From Clostridiales bacterium GWF2_38_85 (GTDB lineage Bacteria; Bacillota; Clostridia; Oscillospirales; CAG-382): a stretch of DNA of 61,203 nucleotides. A program made the position numbers and the translations under genes. The stretch spans positions 78,083-139,285 of the forward strand of contig MGOY01000008.1 in NCBI GenBank assembly GCA_001797275.1, in the 5' to 3' direction. Below, piece after piece: positions 45,913-55,650 of this stretch. The stretch's first letter is position 1. Each line of letters starts with the position of its first letter. The notes under the pieces are model-generated. The model was not told the origin of the DNA. It saw nothing but the letters and a program-made list of their open reading frames with translations, and made no database searches.

Positions 45913-47811
45913 TTATTGTTTGTTTGTTGAATCACTATGTGTATAACTTACAATGAAGTTTTTGACGGCATCCATGTTTTTGCCTGCAATTTCCCTGAGT
46001 TTGATTTTATTTTTCTCAAGCATGCTTTTAATCGAATCAATCTCCATTGTACGTTTTATTTTCTGGGTTGTGGTCTTAATCATATCATTCTCACCGAAGG
46101 TGAAATATCTGATTGCTTTAAAAGAAGTTAGCTTTTTGTTAACCTCATGAATTGCAGTATCGAGTTTTTCCTTGATCCATGTTTCATCTTCGATATTTGC
46201 TCCGTGGGCTTCCAAAGCTTCTTTGTTTATAATACATTTTGCCCATACTGCAACCTCACCGTCTTCATCAGTCTCACCCCAGACAAGTGACTCTTTGATA
46301 AACTCAGACTTGCCAAGCAGATTTTCAATTTCCTCGGGGAAAATCTTTTTACCGCTTTTAAGAACAATCATTGATTTCAATCTACCTGTAATATACAGGC
46401 AGTTGTCCTTGGGATCAATCCTGCCGATGTCTCCCGTATGAAACCAACCTTGCTTGTCAATGGCTTCTTTTGTTGCCTCTTCATTTTTATAGTAACCTAA
46501 CATAACCATATCGCCGCGGACAAGAATTTCGTTCTCAGCTCCGGGTTGATCGGTATCGATTGCTATCTCAACACCTGTAAGCGGATGACCTACACTTCCG
46601 GGAACAAAAACCTTAACATTACAGCCTGCGATAACAGGTGAGGTTTCAGTCAGACCATATCCCTGAAGAATTCTGACACCGATAGCATCGAAGAACCTAA
46701 TAATTTCAGGATCAATCGGCGCAGCACCGCAGATGCCGATTTTAAACTCACCGCCGAATTTTGATGTTATTTCTTTGAATAGCACCTTGCGTAAATCGAT
46801 TCCGGTTTTTCTGAGAGCATTTGAAGCGATAATTGCTTTCTTAATTGTTGCTTCTTTACCCTGCTTTTTGACCTCATTCATAATACGATTATAAAAGCTC
46901 TCAAACAACAGCGGTACACCGATCAGACAATTAATTTTGTATTCTTCCATGTTTTTCTGAACATGACGAAGCCCATCGCAATCGAATACTGTAAAGCCAA
47001 AATAAAAACCTGCAACAAAGCCGCATGTATTTTCAAAGGTATGATGCAGTGGCAGAACCGATAATACCCTTGTGTGCAGGTCAAAATGCTCTACACCCAC
47101 CAAAGCTTTAATATCTGCGCAGATATTCCTGTGGCAAAGCATGACTGCTTTTGATTTACTGGTTGTGCCAGAGGTAAACAGCAAATATGCCATTTCCTCG
47201 GGATTGATTTTTGCATTTCTATATGAATAATCACCGGCATCAAGCAGTTGCCTTCCAAACGGCAGCAGCGATTCAATGGTTGTAAAATTGCCTTTTATAC
47301 CTTGTATGTCTGTCTTGTTATTTATTATAATAAAGGGAAATTTATTTTCTTTTATTTTAAAGGAATTCATACAAATAAATGTAGTTATGTCAGAAAATTT
47401 TTCTGCTGCTTTTATCATTGTCTCATGGAATGCACCGTCATACACAACAGCATCAACTTCACCTTCCTGAAGTAAAGCGAGAATTTCATCTTCCTTCAAA
47501 AGGCGATCGAGCGGAACTGATACTCCTACACCGCAAATTGTTGCAAAATGCGCCAGACGCCAATGATAAGAGTTCTCGCCAATAATCGCAATACGTTTAT
47601 TCTTTAATCCGCAAGCTATAAGCGCAGTACCTAACATCAGAGTTTCTTCGTAAAATTCCTGATAAGTACGGCTCTCCGGAGTATCTTTGGGAGTCTTCCT
47701 GAAAACAAAAGCTTTATCTTTCCCATAAAGCAACAGACTTTGCTGGTACATTTCTTTTAGATCATGAAACTCCCTGATTTTAAAATATTGCTTGCCCTTT
47801 ACAATTTGCAT
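45913..47811 (-). CDS. Long-chain acyl-CoA synthetase-like AMP-forming ligase
   Basis: 632 residues. ATP loop LLFTSGTTSKSKAVMLCHRN, ILQGYGLTETSPVIAG, GWFHTGDIGRIDPKDNCLYITGRLK and the C-terminal swivel (ITGRLKSMIVLKSGKKIFPEEIE) define the ANL superfamily, long-chain fatty-acid branch. Activates a carboxylate, probably a fatty acid, as adenylate and then CoA thioester. Single gene. Beyond its TAA the same frame stays open for about 27 codons (KEQEALNKSGKNLLEFIEKI) to a stop near 45825, so the ancestral protein may have been longer. Confidence 0.88.
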   Translation of the reverse strand: MQIVKGKQYFKIREFHDLKEMYQQSLLLYGKDKAFVFRKTPKDTPESRTYQEFYEETLMLGTALIACGLKNKRIAIIGENSYHWRLAHFATICGVGVSVPLDRLLKEDEILALLQEGEVDAVVYDGAFHETMIKAAEKFSDITTFICMNSFKIKENKFPFIIINNKTDIQGIKGNFTTIESLLPFGRQLLDAGDYSYRNAKINPEEMAYLLFTSGTTSKSKAVMLCHRNICADIKALVGVEHFDLHTRVLSVLPLHHTFENTCGFVAGFYFGFTVFDCDGLRHVQKNMEEYKINCLIGVPLLFESFYNRIMNEVKKQGKEATIKKAIIASNALRKTGIDLRKVLFKEITSKFGGEFKIGICGAAPIDPEIIRFFDAIGVRILQGYGLTETSPVIAGCNVKVFVPGSVGHPLTGVEIAIDTDQPGAENEILVRGDMVMLGYYKNEEATKEAIDKQGWFHTGDIGRIDPKDNCLYITGRLKSMIVLKSGKKIFPEEIENLLGKSEFIKESLVWGETDEDGEVAVWAKCIINKEALEAHGANIEDETWIKEKLDTAIHEVNKKLTSFKAIRYFTFGENDMIKTTTQKIKRTMEIDSIKSMLEKNKIKLREIAGKNMDAVKNFIVSYTHSDSTNKQ

Positions 47812-48017
47812 CTTTTGAATCCTTTCGATTATATCTCATTACATTATTTCATCGTGAATCCGACTTAAGGTATTATATAACCAATATGTGTAACTGTTGG
47901 CTCTTAATAATGCTTATTATAATTAATTATATCATCTTATAAACATCATACAACAATAATTTATGAATAATATTTTAAATTCTTAATTATATTTTGTATA
48001 TAAGGAAAGTCCTATGT

Positions 48018-49229
48018 TTAAATCTTGCCTCGTCTGTCACGATATTTTTTTGGTGATACATCGGTTATGTTTTTGAATACCTTTGAAAAATAACTCTGAT
48101 CCTCAAAACCGCAAAGACTTCCGACATCGGCAAGCGAAACCGCCTCATTTAAAATCAAGGTCTTGCTTTTCTCAACACGAACACGATTTATATATGAAAA
48201 TAAGGTTTCGCCCATTTCTTCCTTAAAAACTCTGCATATATACGAACGGCTCAGATATATATTTGAAGCTATATCCTCAAGTGTTATTTTCGCCTGATAA
48301 TTCGCTTTAATGTATTGCATGGTTTTATATAGTATATCTGAATGCTTTACTTTGGCAAAATCGAATGAATGTAATATAAAGCGTTGCATTATACCGGTTA
48401 TCCAGACGCTCAGTTCTTCAATCGATGTGATTTTTTCGATTCGTTTTATATTGTTTTCATTAAAAACCAAGATTTCCTGACCTTCAGCCCCCGCATCAAT
48501 TGCTGCCCTTGAAAGCTGAACGAGCAATTCAAGCAACCTGGCTTTGATTATCGAAATATCTGATTCACCTGTGAAATAAATATATCCCAACAGTTCATTC
48601 AACAGCTTCTGAGCACCTTCTTTATCCTGTGCCATTATCAGGTTGTACAGATTCTTCTCGCTGCGTATAAGAAAATCGCAGTCCACCGCTGTTGTCTGCC
48701 ATTCATCCTTCATCCTGTAAAGTTCTGATAGCATTTTTTCCTGCTCGAATACAAATGAACCGTACATACTGTGTGATGTGCCGGCGATAGACTTTGTTAT
48801 AGCAGCAAGCACCTCTTCGGCATGTCTGACCTTTACTGTGTCCCAGACAGGCAGCTTTCGTATATTATAATGCAGCTCCTCATTCGATATATTTGATAAT
48901 GTATCTTCTATGTCTCCCATTACAATCGGCCCAAGTAATATTCCGCCGAGCAGACTCCCATTTTCATTCGCAAGCGGTGAAGCAATGAAAGTCAGCCCCT
49001 GAGGACAATAAAAAACATATTTCCCATTCCAGCGATAAGCTTCGCTGCAGCCATACAACAATGTATTTTTCTTTTTGCAGGTTTCATTCATACACTTATT
49101 GCAATACCATTCCATGTTATCCTGCATCAAAGTTAGAGAGGGTTCTGTTTTGAGAAATGTACAGCAAGCATTACACATTGCTGATATATGCTCGCACAAT
49201 TTTGTTGCATTCTCTTCAATCAATTCCAT
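48018..49229 (-). CDS. AraC-family regulator with PocR-type sensory domain
   Basis: 403 residues. The N-terminal 170 residues hold a cysteine-rich PocR-like domain: CNACCTFL, WYCNKCMNETC, YGCSEAYRWNGKYVFYCPQGLTFIASPL and GILLGPI. The C-terminal 100 residues are an AraC double HTH: IKANYQAKITLEDIASNIYLSRSYICRVFKEEMGETL and EAVSLADVGSLCGFEDQSYFSKVFK. PocR domains sense small molecules and often regulate cobalamin-linked genes. It lies beside, and divergent from, a corrinoid-protein/methyltransferase operon, its likely target. Confidence 0.88.
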   Translation of the reverse strand: MELIEENATKLCEHISAMCNACCTFLKTEPSLTLMQDNMEWYCNKCMNETCKKKNTLLYGCSEAYRWNGKYVFYCPQGLTFIASPLANENGSLLGGILLGPIVMGDIEDTLSNISNEELHYNIRKLPVWDTVKVRHAEEVLAAITKSIAGTSHSMYGSFVFEQEKMLSELYRMKDEWQTTAVDCDFLIRSEKNLYNLIMAQDKEGAQKLLNELLGYIYFTGESDISIIKARLLELLVQLSRAAIDAGAEGQEILVFNENNIKRIEKITSIEELSVWITGIMQRFILHSFDFAKVKHSDILYKTMQYIKANYQAKITLEDIASNIYLSRSYICRVFKEEMGETLFSYINRVRVEKSKTLILNEAVSLADVGSLCGFEDQSYFSKVFKNITDVSPKKYRDRRGKI

Positions 49230-49245
49230 TGTTATCCCTCCCTTT

Positions 49246-49779
49246 TTATTTTAAAAACAGCGTTCCGAAATAAGTAACAATATTTAAACCATTGATATAG
49301 TTTAAATTACATACTCCAGCAAGCTGCGATACATCGATGCAATATGACTCAAGTGATGAAACAGCTTTTTGAGGATATCTGCAAGGCATACTTTTTTGAA
49401 CTGCACAACTACTGCAGAGCTTGCACCCACCTACACCTAATATAAAAGAATCGTCAAACCTTATCTCGGCTTTTTCTTTTATTTTCTGTACAATTTCTTT
49501 GAATTGCTTCTGCCCATCCATCATACCATCATAATCATAACTATCTTCTAACTGATATACCTTCTGAAACACAATAGCGTTATTATATTGTTTTATTTTT
49601 GCTATATTGGATTCGGTCTCACCAATAAACGGAGGACACATATAGTTCCTGCCGTAATTACCGCAGCTGTTCATTTCACAATATTTTATCAGTTCTCTGT
49701 TGAATACAATCAGATTGACACTGATACTTCCATAGTTCACATCATAACATTCAATTATTTCATTAATGAATTGATTCAT
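49246..49779 (-). CDS. DUF2284 cysteine-rich metal-binding protein
   Basis: 177 residues. CEMNSCGNYGRNYMCPPFIG and GGCKLCSSCAVQKSMPCRYPQKAVSSLES are the DUF2284 signatures, with at least eight conserved cysteines. Members are often found beside corrinoid methyltransferase genes; the biochemical role is not established. It is 16 bp upstream of the AraC/PocR gene and probably cotranscribed with it. Confidence 0.85.
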   Translation of the reverse strand: MNQFINEIIECYDVNYGSISVNLIVFNRELIKYCEMNSCGNYGRNYMCPPFIGETESNIAKIKQYNNAIVFQKVYQLEDSYDYDGMMDGQKQFKEIVQKIKEKAEIRFDDSFILGVGGCKLCSSCAVQKSMPCRYPQKAVSSLESYCIDVSQLAGVCNLNYINGLNIVTYFGTLFLK

Positions 49780-50097
49780 AATTTTATTCCGATTATCAGT
49801 TATTTATCAGTATATTAATAATAGCATATAAATTCAAATGTGTAAATTCTTTTTATAAATTATTTGCGCCTACCCGTCAGAGTGTAACATATATACTCTG
49901 ATTTAAGATTGTAACGGATTATTTCTTTTTGTAATATATTTTCCACTTTCTATTTTTTGACCTTGATAAATTATAAACTATACGATATAATTTATATAAA
50001 ACTAATATTGTGCAAAAAAGAAAAAAATCCTTATATAATATTGCTGTTTGTTTTGTTATCATAATTTAGAACAATTATATGAAAGAGGAGTTTTTAT
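49780..50097 (+). promoter_or_regulatory. Divergent control region of the corrinoid cluster
   Basis: 318 bp. A plus-strand promoter is TTGATA (49963-49968), 17-bp spacer, TATAAT (49986-49991), about 105 nt before the corrinoid gene. An inverted repeat TCAGAGT/ACTCTGA (49877-49901) and two TTGTAA motifs (near 49908 and 49929) upstream of the promoter are candidate AraC/PocR sites. GAGGAG at 50085-50090 is the ribosome site. Confidence 0.65.
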
Positions 50098-50721
50098 ATG
50101 AGTATATTAAATGAAATCAGCGAAATGATGCAACGCGGAAGAGTTGCAATGGTCAAAGAATTAATCGGAAAAGCACTTGAAGAAGGTATCAGTGCAAAAA
50201 GTATATTGCAGGATGCATTATTACCCGGTATGGATATTATCGGTGAAAAGTTTAAAAACAACCAGGTATATGTACCCGAGGTGCTTATTGCTGCAAGAGC
50301 AATGAATGCAGGTGCTGAGATATTGAAACCTTATCTTATTGAAGAAGGTGTCAAAGATAAGGGAACCGTTGTCATCGGAACTGTAAAAGGTGATCTTCAT
50401 GACATCGGCAAAAATTTAGTAAAGATGATGATGGAAGGTAAAGGATTAAAGGTTGTTGACCTTGGTGTTGATGTTTCAGCTGACAGGTTCGTTGAAGCTG
50501 CGAGAGAAAATAATGCAAATGTTATCGCTTGTTCTGCTCTGCTCACAACAACAATGGGTGAGATGAAGAATGTTGTTCAAAAAGTAAAAGAAAATAAACT
50601 AAATTTAAAAGTTATTATCGGGGGAGCGCCAATAACAAAAAGCTATTGCGATTCAATCGGTGCTGATGGTTTTTCGTCTGATGCCGCAACTGCCGCAGAG
50701 CTTGCAATGTCATTTTGCTAA
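50098..50721 (+). CDS. Corrinoid (B12-binding) methyltransferase protein, MtxC-type
   Basis: 207 residues. An N-terminal helical cap (VYVPEVLIAARAMNAGAEIL) is followed by a B12-binding domain with GDLHDIGKNLVKMMMEGKG, whose His is the lower cobalt ligand (DxHxxG), then ACSALLTTTMGEMKNVV and IIGGAPITKSYCDSIGADGFSSDA. It shuttles methyl groups between a substrate methyltransferase and a tetrahydrofolate- or thiol-specific one. Confidence 0.95.
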   Translation: MSILNEISEMMQRGRVAMVKELIGKALEEGISAKSILQDALLPGMDIIGEKFKNNQVYVPEVLIAARAMNAGAEILKPYLIEEGVKDKGTVVIGTVKGDLHDIGKNLVKMMMEGKGLKVVDLGVDVSADRFVEAARENNANVIACSALLTTTMGEMKNVVQKVKENKLNLKVIIGGAPITKSYCDSIGADGFSSDAATAAELAMSFC

Positions 50722-50737
50722 AGAGGAGTCTTGATAT

Positions 50738-51976
50738 ATGTTTTGTAAAAACGACGAGCAGCTTCTGAGAAGCCTTGCAAGAGAAGTTAAGGAAGCATCA
50801 CTTGATCCTATAAACAACGTAAAACGTGAATTCTGGTACCGCCATACTTCATTAAAGGGTGAAAGGCCGGCTGTTTTTGTTCATCCCGATGGCTCATGGA
50901 ATGAATTTCTGCCTTACAGCAATCTCGAATGTGAAGACTGGTATGCAAAATCTATTGAATATATACTAAGACAGCGTATATTCAGGCATAAATACATTCA
51001 CGACGATGTACCGATCGAAGGTTCATTCCATGTTCAAAAGGTATACTACAATTCAATGTGGGGAGTGCAGCCAAAATTTAAACCCAGGAACTCTGATTCG
51101 GGTTCATGGCATCATGAGCCTATAATTGAAAAAGCATCTGACTGGAAGCAGCTGAAGATGCCTAAGGTCGAATACGATGATGCAGCAACAAAACAAAGAT
51201 TTGAAGATGTTGGTAATCTTCTCGGTGATATACTCGAACTTGATTATGTAGGTGTTCAATTATTTAACTTCCACATGATACATTGGTATTGCGACTACCG
51301 AGGCCTTGAAAACATGTATATGGACCTTGTGCTTGAGCCTGAGATGGTGCATGAAACGATCAGGTTCTTTACCGATGGTGTTATATCGATGTTTAAACAA
51401 TACGAGCAACTCGGCCTTGTATCACTCAACAATGATGATACCTTCCATTACACCGGCGGTATCGGATATAACAGTGAGCTGCCATCCGAAGGCTTCAACC
51501 CTGATCATGTTCGCCTGATCGATGTCTGGGGCGCTGCAGAAGCACAGGAATTCTCATCGGTTTCACCTGAGATGCATGAGGAGTTCATACTTCAATACGA
51601 GCGTGAGGTTCTTGAATTATTCGGTCTTAACGGATACGGTTGCTGTGATGACCTCTCACAGAAGCTTAACGGCGTTTTAAAGATAAAAAATCTTCGCAGG
51701 GTTGCTGTCTGTCCTTGGGCTGATATTTCGAAATTTACGCCTGTGCTTGGCGACAAGCACATAATGACATGGAAACCCCAGCCGGCATATCTTGCTTATG
51801 ATAAGCTTAGCACTGAAGAAATAACAAAAGAACTGAATGAAGGCGTAAAAAAAGCAAACGGCGGAAAACTTGAATTAATCCTACGTGATACGCATACGGT
51901 AAAGAAAGAACCTGAGCGCTTTAACGAATGGATAAAGATTGCACGCGAAGCTATAAAAAACAACTGGGAAGGTTGA
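50738..51976 (+). CDS. UROD-superfamily protein, candidate substrate:corrinoid methyltransferase
   Basis: 412 residues. The C-terminal two-thirds follow the uroporphyrinogen-decarboxylase/MtaA barrel (VLEPEMVHETIRFFTDGVISMFKQYEQLGL, FSSVSPEMHEEFILQYEREVLELFGLNGYGCCDDLSQ, RRVAVCPWADISKFTPVLGDKHIMTWKPQP). The first 130 residues are an uncommon extension (KREFWYRHTSLKGERPAVF). GYGCCDD puts two cysteines where methyltransferase relatives hold zinc ligands. It follows the corrinoid gene by 16 bp in one operon. I infer methyl transfer between a substrate and the corrinoid protein; substrate unknown. Confidence 0.78.
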   Translation: MFCKNDEQLLRSLAREVKEASLDPINNVKREFWYRHTSLKGERPAVFVHPDGSWNEFLPYSNLECEDWYAKSIEYILRQRIFRHKYIHDDVPIEGSFHVQKVYYNSMWGVQPKFKPRNSDSGSWHHEPIIEKASDWKQLKMPKVEYDDAATKQRFEDVGNLLGDILELDYVGVQLFNFHMIHWYCDYRGLENMYMDLVLEPEMVHETIRFFTDGVISMFKQYEQLGLVSLNNDDTFHYTGGIGYNSELPSEGFNPDHVRLIDVWGAAEAQEFSSVSPEMHEEFILQYEREVLELFGLNGYGCCDDLSQKLNGVLKIKNLRRVAVCPWADISKFTPVLGDKHIMTWKPQPAYLAYDKLSTEEITKELNEGVKKANGGKLELILRDTHTVKKEPERFNEWIKIAREAIKNNWEG

Positions 51977-52005
51977 TCCATTTCAATACGAAAGGTTGAG
52001 TTGCT

Positions 52006-54459
52006 ATGAAAAAGATCGCTTTATTACTGGCAATAGTATTAATTATGGTTTCGCTGTTCTCCTGCAAACAACCCGACTCGCAGGAAAGCAATGTATCATA
52101 TAATGAAACAAGCTCTGATGTTTCTCAACAGTCTGATAATTCAACAGCATCGGAAGTTTCTGAGGAATCTGTTTTAACCGAGGTTTCAGATATTTCTGAA
52201 ACTTCAGAGGTCTCTGAAGTATCTGAGGTGTCGCAAATACTTGATCCGCAAATTACTTTACCGGTCAACACATTGACACTTGAGATTGGTAAAACATATA
52301 CTGTTGTCCCGGAAACAAAAGATATAAGCGATTCTCAAATTACTTACGAGTCATCTTCTACTGTTGTTGCCATAGTTGATAATAATGGTCTTATAACAGC
52401 CAAAGCTGTCGGAAGTACAATAATTACAGTATCTGCAGGTAATATAAAAGCAGAAATTACCGTTACTGTCAAACAGAATGTTGTTGCTGTTACCTCAGTA
52501 ACACTAAACAAAGGCAACTCCACAATTTATATCGGTGATACTCTGACGCTGATTGCAACTGTTTTGCCGAGTAATGCCACAGATAAAAATATCGGCTTTT
52601 CATCTAACAATAAAGCTGTTTCTACTGTATCGGTAAGCGGTGTTGTAACTGCTGTTGCAAAAGGTTCAGCTGTTATTACGGCAACTGCATCAAATGGAAA
52701 GAAGGCGAGTATAACGATAACAGTTGAAGAAAAACCAAGAGCATATCCGACAATCAACGGTTCATTTATACAATACGGTCCGTTCCTTAATTATACTGAT
52801 GCTCAGCTTGAAAAGCATTTCGACTATCTTGAAGAAGCCGGCATTGAGTATCTTGTTCTGTTCACATCGGCATCTCAAAACAAGGATGGCAGCTTCGGAA
52901 CAGTATATTATCCATCCGAGCTTGCCAAGAAAAACAAGGGAAGCAATTACAACGATACATATAAAAACATGACAGAACGGATGCTTAAAGAATGCCAAAA
53001 ACACAGTATTAAAGCATATATTTCACCGAACTATTCCGACGAAGGCTGGAGCAGTAATGGAATATCAGATTCCAGCTGGTATAAAAGTTTTTCGCAAAGC
53101 AGTGTTTCCATTGCAACTGAGATATATAATCTGTATAAAGACAAATACAGCGATACATTTTATGGTTGGTATTTTGTGCCCGAATTTTCAAACTATTTTA
53201 TCAATAGCTTTCCCTATGACCGCGCATCAGATATACTTAATATTTATATTGACGGTTTAAACGCTCTTGATTCTTCAATGCCTTTCCTGATGTCACCATA
53301 TTTTGCAGATTTCTCGCCCTACTCAAATGCAGTTGATACCGCAAAGGCATGGGACAAGATATTTGCAAAGGTTCATTTCAGAAAAGGCGATATTTTCTGT
53401 CCTCAGGATTGTGTCGGAAGCGGACTGGCATCACCGCAGATCTTCATTAATTATTACAGCGAATTCAAAAAGGTTATTGATAAATACGATAATCTTGCCT
53501 TCTGGGGTAATCCGGAAAGCTTCAAGCAGGCTAACTGGACTTCAGCACCGATAACACGATTTGTTTATCAGCTTGAGAAAGCTGAGCCGTATGTTGAAGG
53601 CTTTATTTCCTTTGCATATTCACATTATTATGCACCGGATGTAACAAAAATCGACATCTTTCACAATGCTTATAAAAAGTATTATGAAACCGGTGTTATT
53701 GATTATTACTCTACTAACACAAAGGCTACCCCGCTGTCGCTGACCGCGGAACAGACAGCAACAGGCGTTACACTGACTGCACAGTTTAGTAATTGTAAAT
53801 ACGGTATTTCATATATTGAAATTTACCGTGGTTCAACCTTAATCGGTACAGTTCACACCCCGGAAGAAAATTATGCTGATGCAAAGCTTACATTCGTCTT
53901 TAGCGATAAAGGATTGACTGCAACAGGTTCGTATAAGTACACAATAAAAGCTGTTGATTTTATAAAGCAGAATACAGGCGAGACATCGAAGACTGTATCG
54001 GTTACGGTTGCAAACTGTGTCAGCATCGGTAAATCATACACAACCGACTACAACGGCAATCAAGGTTACCCCGATGATGGGAAAAAGCTGACTGATGGTA
54101 AGTATGCGACAACTGATACCTATTCCGATTCAGCAGCATCAGGTTTTGCCGATGTTTCGGATGTATCGTTTATTATCGATCTAAAATCAAGCTATAAAAT
54201 CGAGACTGTTGTTGCACGTACTTTATCAAGCGGCAGCGGTGGAGCAATAATAAGTTCAAATGTTGAGGTTTCATTCTCGACAGACGGAGTAACCTTCTCA
54301 AATGCAATCAATGTTGATGCGACTACATATCCTCTCGAAAACGGATACTCTGTAGTCGAAATACCTGTTACGAATGTTAATGCGCGATATGTAAAGATAT
54401 CATATATTGGCCTACGAAACTGGCTGTTCATAGACGAATTTTCAGTATATTCAGAATAA
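52006..54459 (+). CDS. Lipoprotein with Big2 repeats, DUF4434-type barrel and discoidin-like C-terminus
   Basis: 817 residues. Signal KKIALLLAIVLIMVSLFSC (lipobox), a Ser/Glu/Val linker (repeated SEVSE), then two bacterial Ig-like (Big2) domains (ITYESSSTVVAIVDNNGL; VLPSNATDKNIGFSSNN with GVVTAVAKGSAVITATA). A barrel domain from about residue 248 reads NGSFIQYGPFLNYTDAQLEKH, EEAGIEYLVLFTS, KAYISPNYSDEGW and YGWYFVPEFSNYF, like DUF4434 glycosidase-fold proteins. It ends with an Ig/Fn3-like segment and a discoidin-like domain (FADVSDVSFIIDLKSSYKIE, NARYVKISYIG). Probably binds or cleaves a glycan at the cell surface. Its place between two methyltransferase-like genes is notable. Confidence 0.78.
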   Translation: MKKIALLLAIVLIMVSLFSCKQPDSQESNVSYNETSSDVSQQSDNSTASEVSEESVLTEVSDISETSEVSEVSEVSQILDPQITLPVNTLTLEIGKTYTVVPETKDISDSQITYESSSTVVAIVDNNGLITAKAVGSTIITVSAGNIKAEITVTVKQNVVAVTSVTLNKGNSTIYIGDTLTLIATVLPSNATDKNIGFSSNNKAVSTVSVSGVVTAVAKGSAVITATASNGKKASITITVEEKPRAYPTINGSFIQYGPFLNYTDAQLEKHFDYLEEAGIEYLVLFTSASQNKDGSFGTVYYPSELAKKNKGSNYNDTYKNMTERMLKECQKHSIKAYISPNYSDEGWSSNGISDSSWYKSFSQSSVSIATEIYNLYKDKYSDTFYGWYFVPEFSNYFINSFPYDRASDILNIYIDGLNALDSSMPFLMSPYFADFSPYSNAVDTAKAWDKIFAKVHFRKGDIFCPQDCVGSGLASPQIFINYYSEFKKVIDKYDNLAFWGNPESFKQANWTSAPITRFVYQLEKAEPYVEGFISFAYSHYYAPDVTKIDIFHNAYKKYYETGVIDYYSTNTKATPLSLTAEQTATGVTLTAQFSNCKYGISYIEIYRGSTLIGTVHTPEENYADAKLTFVFSDKGLTATGSYKYTIKAVDFIKQNTGETSKTVSVTVANCVSIGKSYTTDYNGNQGYPDDGKKLTDGKYATTDTYSDSAASGFADVSDVSFIIDLKSSYKIETVVARTLSSGSGGAIISSNVEVSFSTDGVTFSNAINVDATTYPLENGYSVVEIPVTNVNARYVKISYIGLRNWLFIDEFSVYSE

Positions 54460-54465
54460 ATAAGT

Positions 54466-54497
54466 ACCGTCATCAGGTTATTTATCTGATGGCGGTT
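54466..54497 (+). terminator. Hairpin after the lipoprotein gene
   Basis: ACCGTCATCAG / CTGATGGCGGT stem, then TTATATT. It could end the first transcript or only attenuate it, since the next gene starts 17 bp later with GAGGGA as ribosome site. Confidence 0.65.
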
Positions 54498-54513
54498 TAT
54501 ATTCGAGGGAAAT

Positions 54514-55482
54514 ATGACATCATTCGAATTGGTTTCAAAAACAATAAAAGGCGAACCGACACCAAAAACTCCGTTGTATGGCTGGGTATCATTTAATATG
54601 TCGGATAAAATTTGTGCAAAATTCGGTTGTGTCGAAAATTTTGAAGATCATTATGAATTCGATCTTGCGCATATATTCGGCGGTCCGGCATATCACAATA
54701 CTGCAGCAATATCACAACTACATGAACAGCATATTGAAATAACACCAGAGGTATACCTTAATATTCCTCTGCCGCCTGTTGATAATATGGACGGTTATTC
54801 ATCGATAATAAATACTTTGGATTTCTATAAAAAGAGCAGAAAAAGATTTTGTTATCTCCAGACAAACGGTATATTTGAATGTCTGAATGAAGTTTTCGGT
54901 ATTGAAAATCATTTGATGTACTTACTTCTGTACCCCGAAGAACTGAAAATGGTTTACCAAAGGCAAGCAGAATGGAACAGAAAATTTGCATTGAATGCAA
55001 TTGAGCTTGGGGTTGATATGATTCATGTATCCGATGATTGGGGTGGTCAGAACAACCTTCTTTTCAGTAAAGAACTGTGGCATGATATGATATATCCATA
55101 TCATAAGATAACCTGCGATGCTGTCAGAAACAGCGGAGCTTTTCTGAGCCTTCATTCAGACGGACATATACTGCCGTTGATTGATGATATTATCAAGCTT
55201 GAATATCAATTGATTCATCCATGGCAGGAATCCGCTGCGATGCCTTACAAAGAATACCTGACAAAGTATAGTGAAAAAATTGCAATTATGGGTGGTATTA
55301 ATATTCAGTCAACCCTTGGATTCGGGAAATACGAATTTCTCAAAGCAGAAATCGAAAGAGTTTTTGCAACATTGAAAGGCAAACGTTGGATATGCTGTAC
55401 TTCTCATTTTGTTCAGGAGCATTGTTCAATAGATGAGCTTATATATGCTTACGACCTTGCATATAAGCTTGCCAAACAGTAA
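54514..55482 (+). CDS. UROD-superfamily methyltransferase-like protein (MtaA/MtbA type)
   Basis: 322 residues, normal length for the UROD/MtaA barrel. Blocks: TSFELVSKTIKGEPTPKTPLYGW, LLYPEELKMVYQRQAEWNRKFALNAIELGVDMIHVSDDWG, FLSLHSDGHILPLIDDII (His-containing HSDGH, a zinc-site-like motif), KIAIMGGINIQSTLGFG. It may move methyl from the corrinoid protein to a final acceptor, or act on the substrate itself. Same direction as the corrinoid operon. Confidence 0.8.
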   Translation: MTSFELVSKTIKGEPTPKTPLYGWVSFNMSDKICAKFGCVENFEDHYEFDLAHIFGGPAYHNTAAISQLHEQHIEITPEVYLNIPLPPVDNMDGYSSIINTLDFYKKSRKRFCYLQTNGIFECLNEVFGIENHLMYLLLYPEELKMVYQRQAEWNRKFALNAIELGVDMIHVSDDWGGQNNLLFSKELWHDMIYPYHKITCDAVRNSGAFLSLHSDGHILPLIDDIIKLEYQLIHPWQESAAMPYKEYLTKYSEKIAIMGGINIQSTLGFGKYEFLKAEIERVFATLKGKRWICCTSHFVQEHCSIDELIYAYDLAYKLAKQ

Positions 55483-55510
55483 AATTATGTTGATTTATAT
55501 CTGATTTTAT

Positions 55511-55606
55511 GTTAGTATAAAACTAACAAATGAATTTCATGAGCCATTCGAGAAAAGTCAATGCTTTTAAACTTTTTCGAATGATAAAATCCTGATTCAT
55601 TTGTTA
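55511..55606 (+). repeat. Nested inverted repeat upstream of the MNIO-like gene
   Basis: Outer arms TAACAAATGAAT / ATTCATTTGTTA (55524-55535, 55595-55606, perfect) enclose inner arms CATTCGAgAAAAGT / ACTTTTTCGAATG. A competing small hairpin GTTAG/CTAAC (55511-55527) shares the outer left arm. The layout suggests alternative RNA folds or a small mobile-repeat unit; it lies 45 bp before the start codon. Confidence 0.7.
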
Positions 55607-55650
55607 ATTTTATATATCGAATTAAGGGAATTATGAAAGGCGGAATGAAT

